From assembly GCA_013695495.1 (NCBI GenBank), contig JACDAK010000156.1, forward strand, positions 1-7,234: DNA of 7,234 nt, read 5' to 3'. A model generated the notes under the pieces. It made no database searches and was not told the DNA's origin. It saw only the letters and a list, made by a program, of their open reading frames with translations. This DNA is from Blastocatellia bacterium. GTDB lineage: Bacteria > Acidobacteriota > Blastocatellia > Pyrinomonadales > Pyrinomonadaceae. Shown one piece after another: positions 5,991 through 7,234 of this stretch; the first letter of the stretch is position 1; every line of letters begins with the position of its first letter. The position numbers and the translations under genes were made by a program.

Positions 5991-7234
5991 CTATTCCGGC
6001 AGATTCATTTTATTGAGCATCGCCGTGAATCGCGGTTCGGAGCGCAGTTCGTCAAGCTCAGGCAGCACGGCCAAAGAGGTTGCGGCATAGCCGCGACTGT
6101 CGACCTCTTTCTCAAGCATAGACAGTGCATTCTCCTTTTGGCCGAGCCCCAAGTGTGCAAGCGCGAAGGCAATACCCGGCACGGCACGTCTTGACGATTC
6201 TTCTTCGAGTTCGTCTAGTAATTTCCGAGCTTCGTCTAGCTGTCCCGAGCGTCCAAGAACAAGTGCCAGATATCCCTTGTTGTAGGCTTCGGGCACTAAT
6301 TCAAGCGATTTTCTGCACAGCGGGATCGCTTGCTCCAATTCACCCTTAGCGTAAGTCGCCCAGCACATTCCAGTCGGCATGTGGGGGAAATCGGGATATA
6401 TAGCGATCGTATTTTGAAACTCCCTGAGAGCGTCGTCATATCGCCGCGCCAAATACAGATTTGAGGCTGCGTTGAATCTAACTATCGGAGAAAGCGGATC
6501 GGCCTCAAGGGCCAGCCGTATTTCGGCGTTGCCTTCCTCAAACCTCTTTGAATGAACAAGTATCTGCCCCAGCCACTGACGAGCTGTCGCATAGTTAGGA
6601 TTCAACTCGATCGCACGTCGCAAGTCCCTTTCCCCGCCTGCGAGATCAAATTCGTATAGAAAACGATAAAAGCCGAGCGCAGTATAGGCCTCAGCGAGCG
6701 AGTCATCCAATGCCAAGGCCCGTAACGCGGCAGCCTTTGCTTGGGGCATGGAATCCTTGGCCAGACCGACGTCGTAGTTGGAGAATAAAACGTATGATTC
6801 GGCGAGGCCTGAGTAAGCAAGCGCAAAGCTGGGGTCTTTTTCGATCGCCTGATCGTAAAATCCGACTGCAAGCTTCAGCGATTCAGCGGTCCGCTTATTC
6901 CACTGGTGCCGTCCCTTCAAATAAAGCTGATAGGCTTCGTTGCTGTTGGTGTAGTTCTTTGTGATTCCCCTTGCCGCCTCGCCCGAGAGCCTTAGCTGCA
7001 GCTTGTCTGCGATAGTCACCGCGATTTCGCGCTGAGTGGCAAGCAGGTCCGACATCTTACGGTCGTATTGCTCCGCCCAGATGAGTTTGTCGGTCCGGGC
7101 GTCAGTAAGCTGAACGCTGATACTGAGCTCATCGCCTATCTGAACAAGCCGGCCCGACATGATCGCATCGACATTTAGCTCCTTAGCGATCTGAAGTGTC
7201 TCGCCCACTTTGCCCTTATACCGCATCACAGAAC
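5991..7234 (-). CDS. TolB-like/TPR signalling protein (partial, N-terminus off the right edge)
   Basis: The frame is still open at 7234, so the visible 413-414 codons are the C-terminal part of a longer protein. Counting from the GTG at 7229, residues 1-90 (RYKGK, then ELNVDAIMSGRLVQIGDELS, ISVQLTDARTDKLIWAEQYD) resemble the TolB-like N-terminal domain that links regulatory domains to TPR repeats. Residues 97-115 (EAYQLYLKGRHQWNKRT) begin a tetratricopeptide array with about eight helix-pair repeats, for example FYDQAIEKDPSFALAYSGLA (124-143), RRAIELNPNYATARQWLG (204-221) and CRKSLELVPEAYNKGYLAL (305-323), closing with the conserved LRSEPRFTAMLNKMNLP. In this family the missing front part is usually a Ser/Thr protein kinase, winged-helix DNA-binding or adenylate cyclase domain; which one cannot be told here. 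The GTG/ATG pair at 7229/7226 sits in the middle of a conserved domain and is not a true start. TPRs suggest protein-protein contact, possibly with the hydrolase encoded 6 bp downstream. Confidence 0.85.
   Translation of the reverse strand, partial: SVMRYKGKVGETLQIAKELNVDAIMSGRLVQIGDELSISVQLTDARTDKLIWAEQYDRKMSDLLATQREIAVTIADKLQLRLSGEAARGITKNYTNSNEAYQLYLKGRHQWNKRTAESLKLAVGFYDQAIEKDPSFALAYSGLAESYVLFSNYDVGLAKDSMPQAKAAALRALALDDSLAEAYTALGFYRFLYEFDLAGGERDLRRAIELNPNYATARQWLGQILVHSKRFEEGNAEIRLALEADPLSPIVRFNAASNLYLARRYDDALREFQNTIAIYPDFPHMPTGMCWATYAKGELEQAIPLCRKSLELVPEAYNKGYLALVLGRSGQLDEARKLLDELEEESSRRAVPGIAFALAHLGLGQKENALSMLEKEVDSRGYAATSLAVLPELDELRSEPRFTAMLNKMNLPE

Noticed and set aside
5613..6194. 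Plus-strand open frame of 193 codons spanning the hydrolase-TPR junction
   Set aside because: It is antisense to two genes with clear conserved domains and its translation matches nothing I recognise.
7224..7229. GTG/ATG as the true start of the TPR protein
   Set aside because: The frame stays open to the window edge, and the conserved TolB-like region begins before this point (homologues read on through a similar VxRYKGK).

Overview
The window (about 57% G+C by eye) looks like a chromosomal stretch from an Acidobacteriota-type bacterium, most likely class Blastocatellia. The clues are a protein opening with a CPxC...C..DG zinc-ribbon-like element fused to an unrelated domain, a TolB-like/TPR signalling protein, and a DUF4394 secreted protein. 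This placement is inferred from remembered protein families, not from a marker gene. No mobile element, CRISPR array, tRNA or rRNA was seen.

Layout from position 1. (i) Minus strand 2120 to 1: a block for reductive pyrimidine (uracil/thymine) or related cyclic-ureide breakdown. It holds a beta-ureidopropionase-type nitrilase (1251-2120), a RidA-family gene broken into three reading frames (908-1238), and the N-terminal two thirds of a PreT-type dihydropyrimidine dehydrogenase electron-transfer subunit (1-851), which runs off the left edge. (ii) Plus strand 2422-3300: a single exported DUF4394 protein, divergent from the nitrilase across a 301-bp spacer and closed by a strong hairpin terminator. 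(iii) Minus strand 4873 to 3353: an NCS1-family nucleobase/hydantoin/allantoin:cation symporter whose stop codon lies inside that hairpin. (iv) Minus strand 7234 to 4923: the C-terminal part of a TolB-like/TPR protein (5' end beyond the right edge), followed 6 bp later by an alpha/beta hydrolase with an N-terminal zinc-ribbon-like element.

How they fit together (inference): the symporter would import the pyrimidine or ureide, PreT with a PreA partner not present here would reduce the ring using NAD(P)H, a dihydropyrimidinase not present here would open it, and the nitrilase would release the beta-amino acid, CO2 and ammonia. The missing PreA and dihydropyrimidinase would be expected to the left of position 1. 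The plus-strand DUF4394 gene separates the symporter from the enzymes, so they cannot share one simple minus-strand operon without reading through it antisense. The TPR/hydrolase pair is a separate unit, probably signalling or regulatory.

The items most worth a second look are the RidA gene broken by two out-of-frame internal deletions, the zinc-ribbon/hydrolase protein paired with the TPR protein, and an AAACTTA-type motif found upstream of both the nitrilase and preT. I did not find convincing evidence of a wholly new system.
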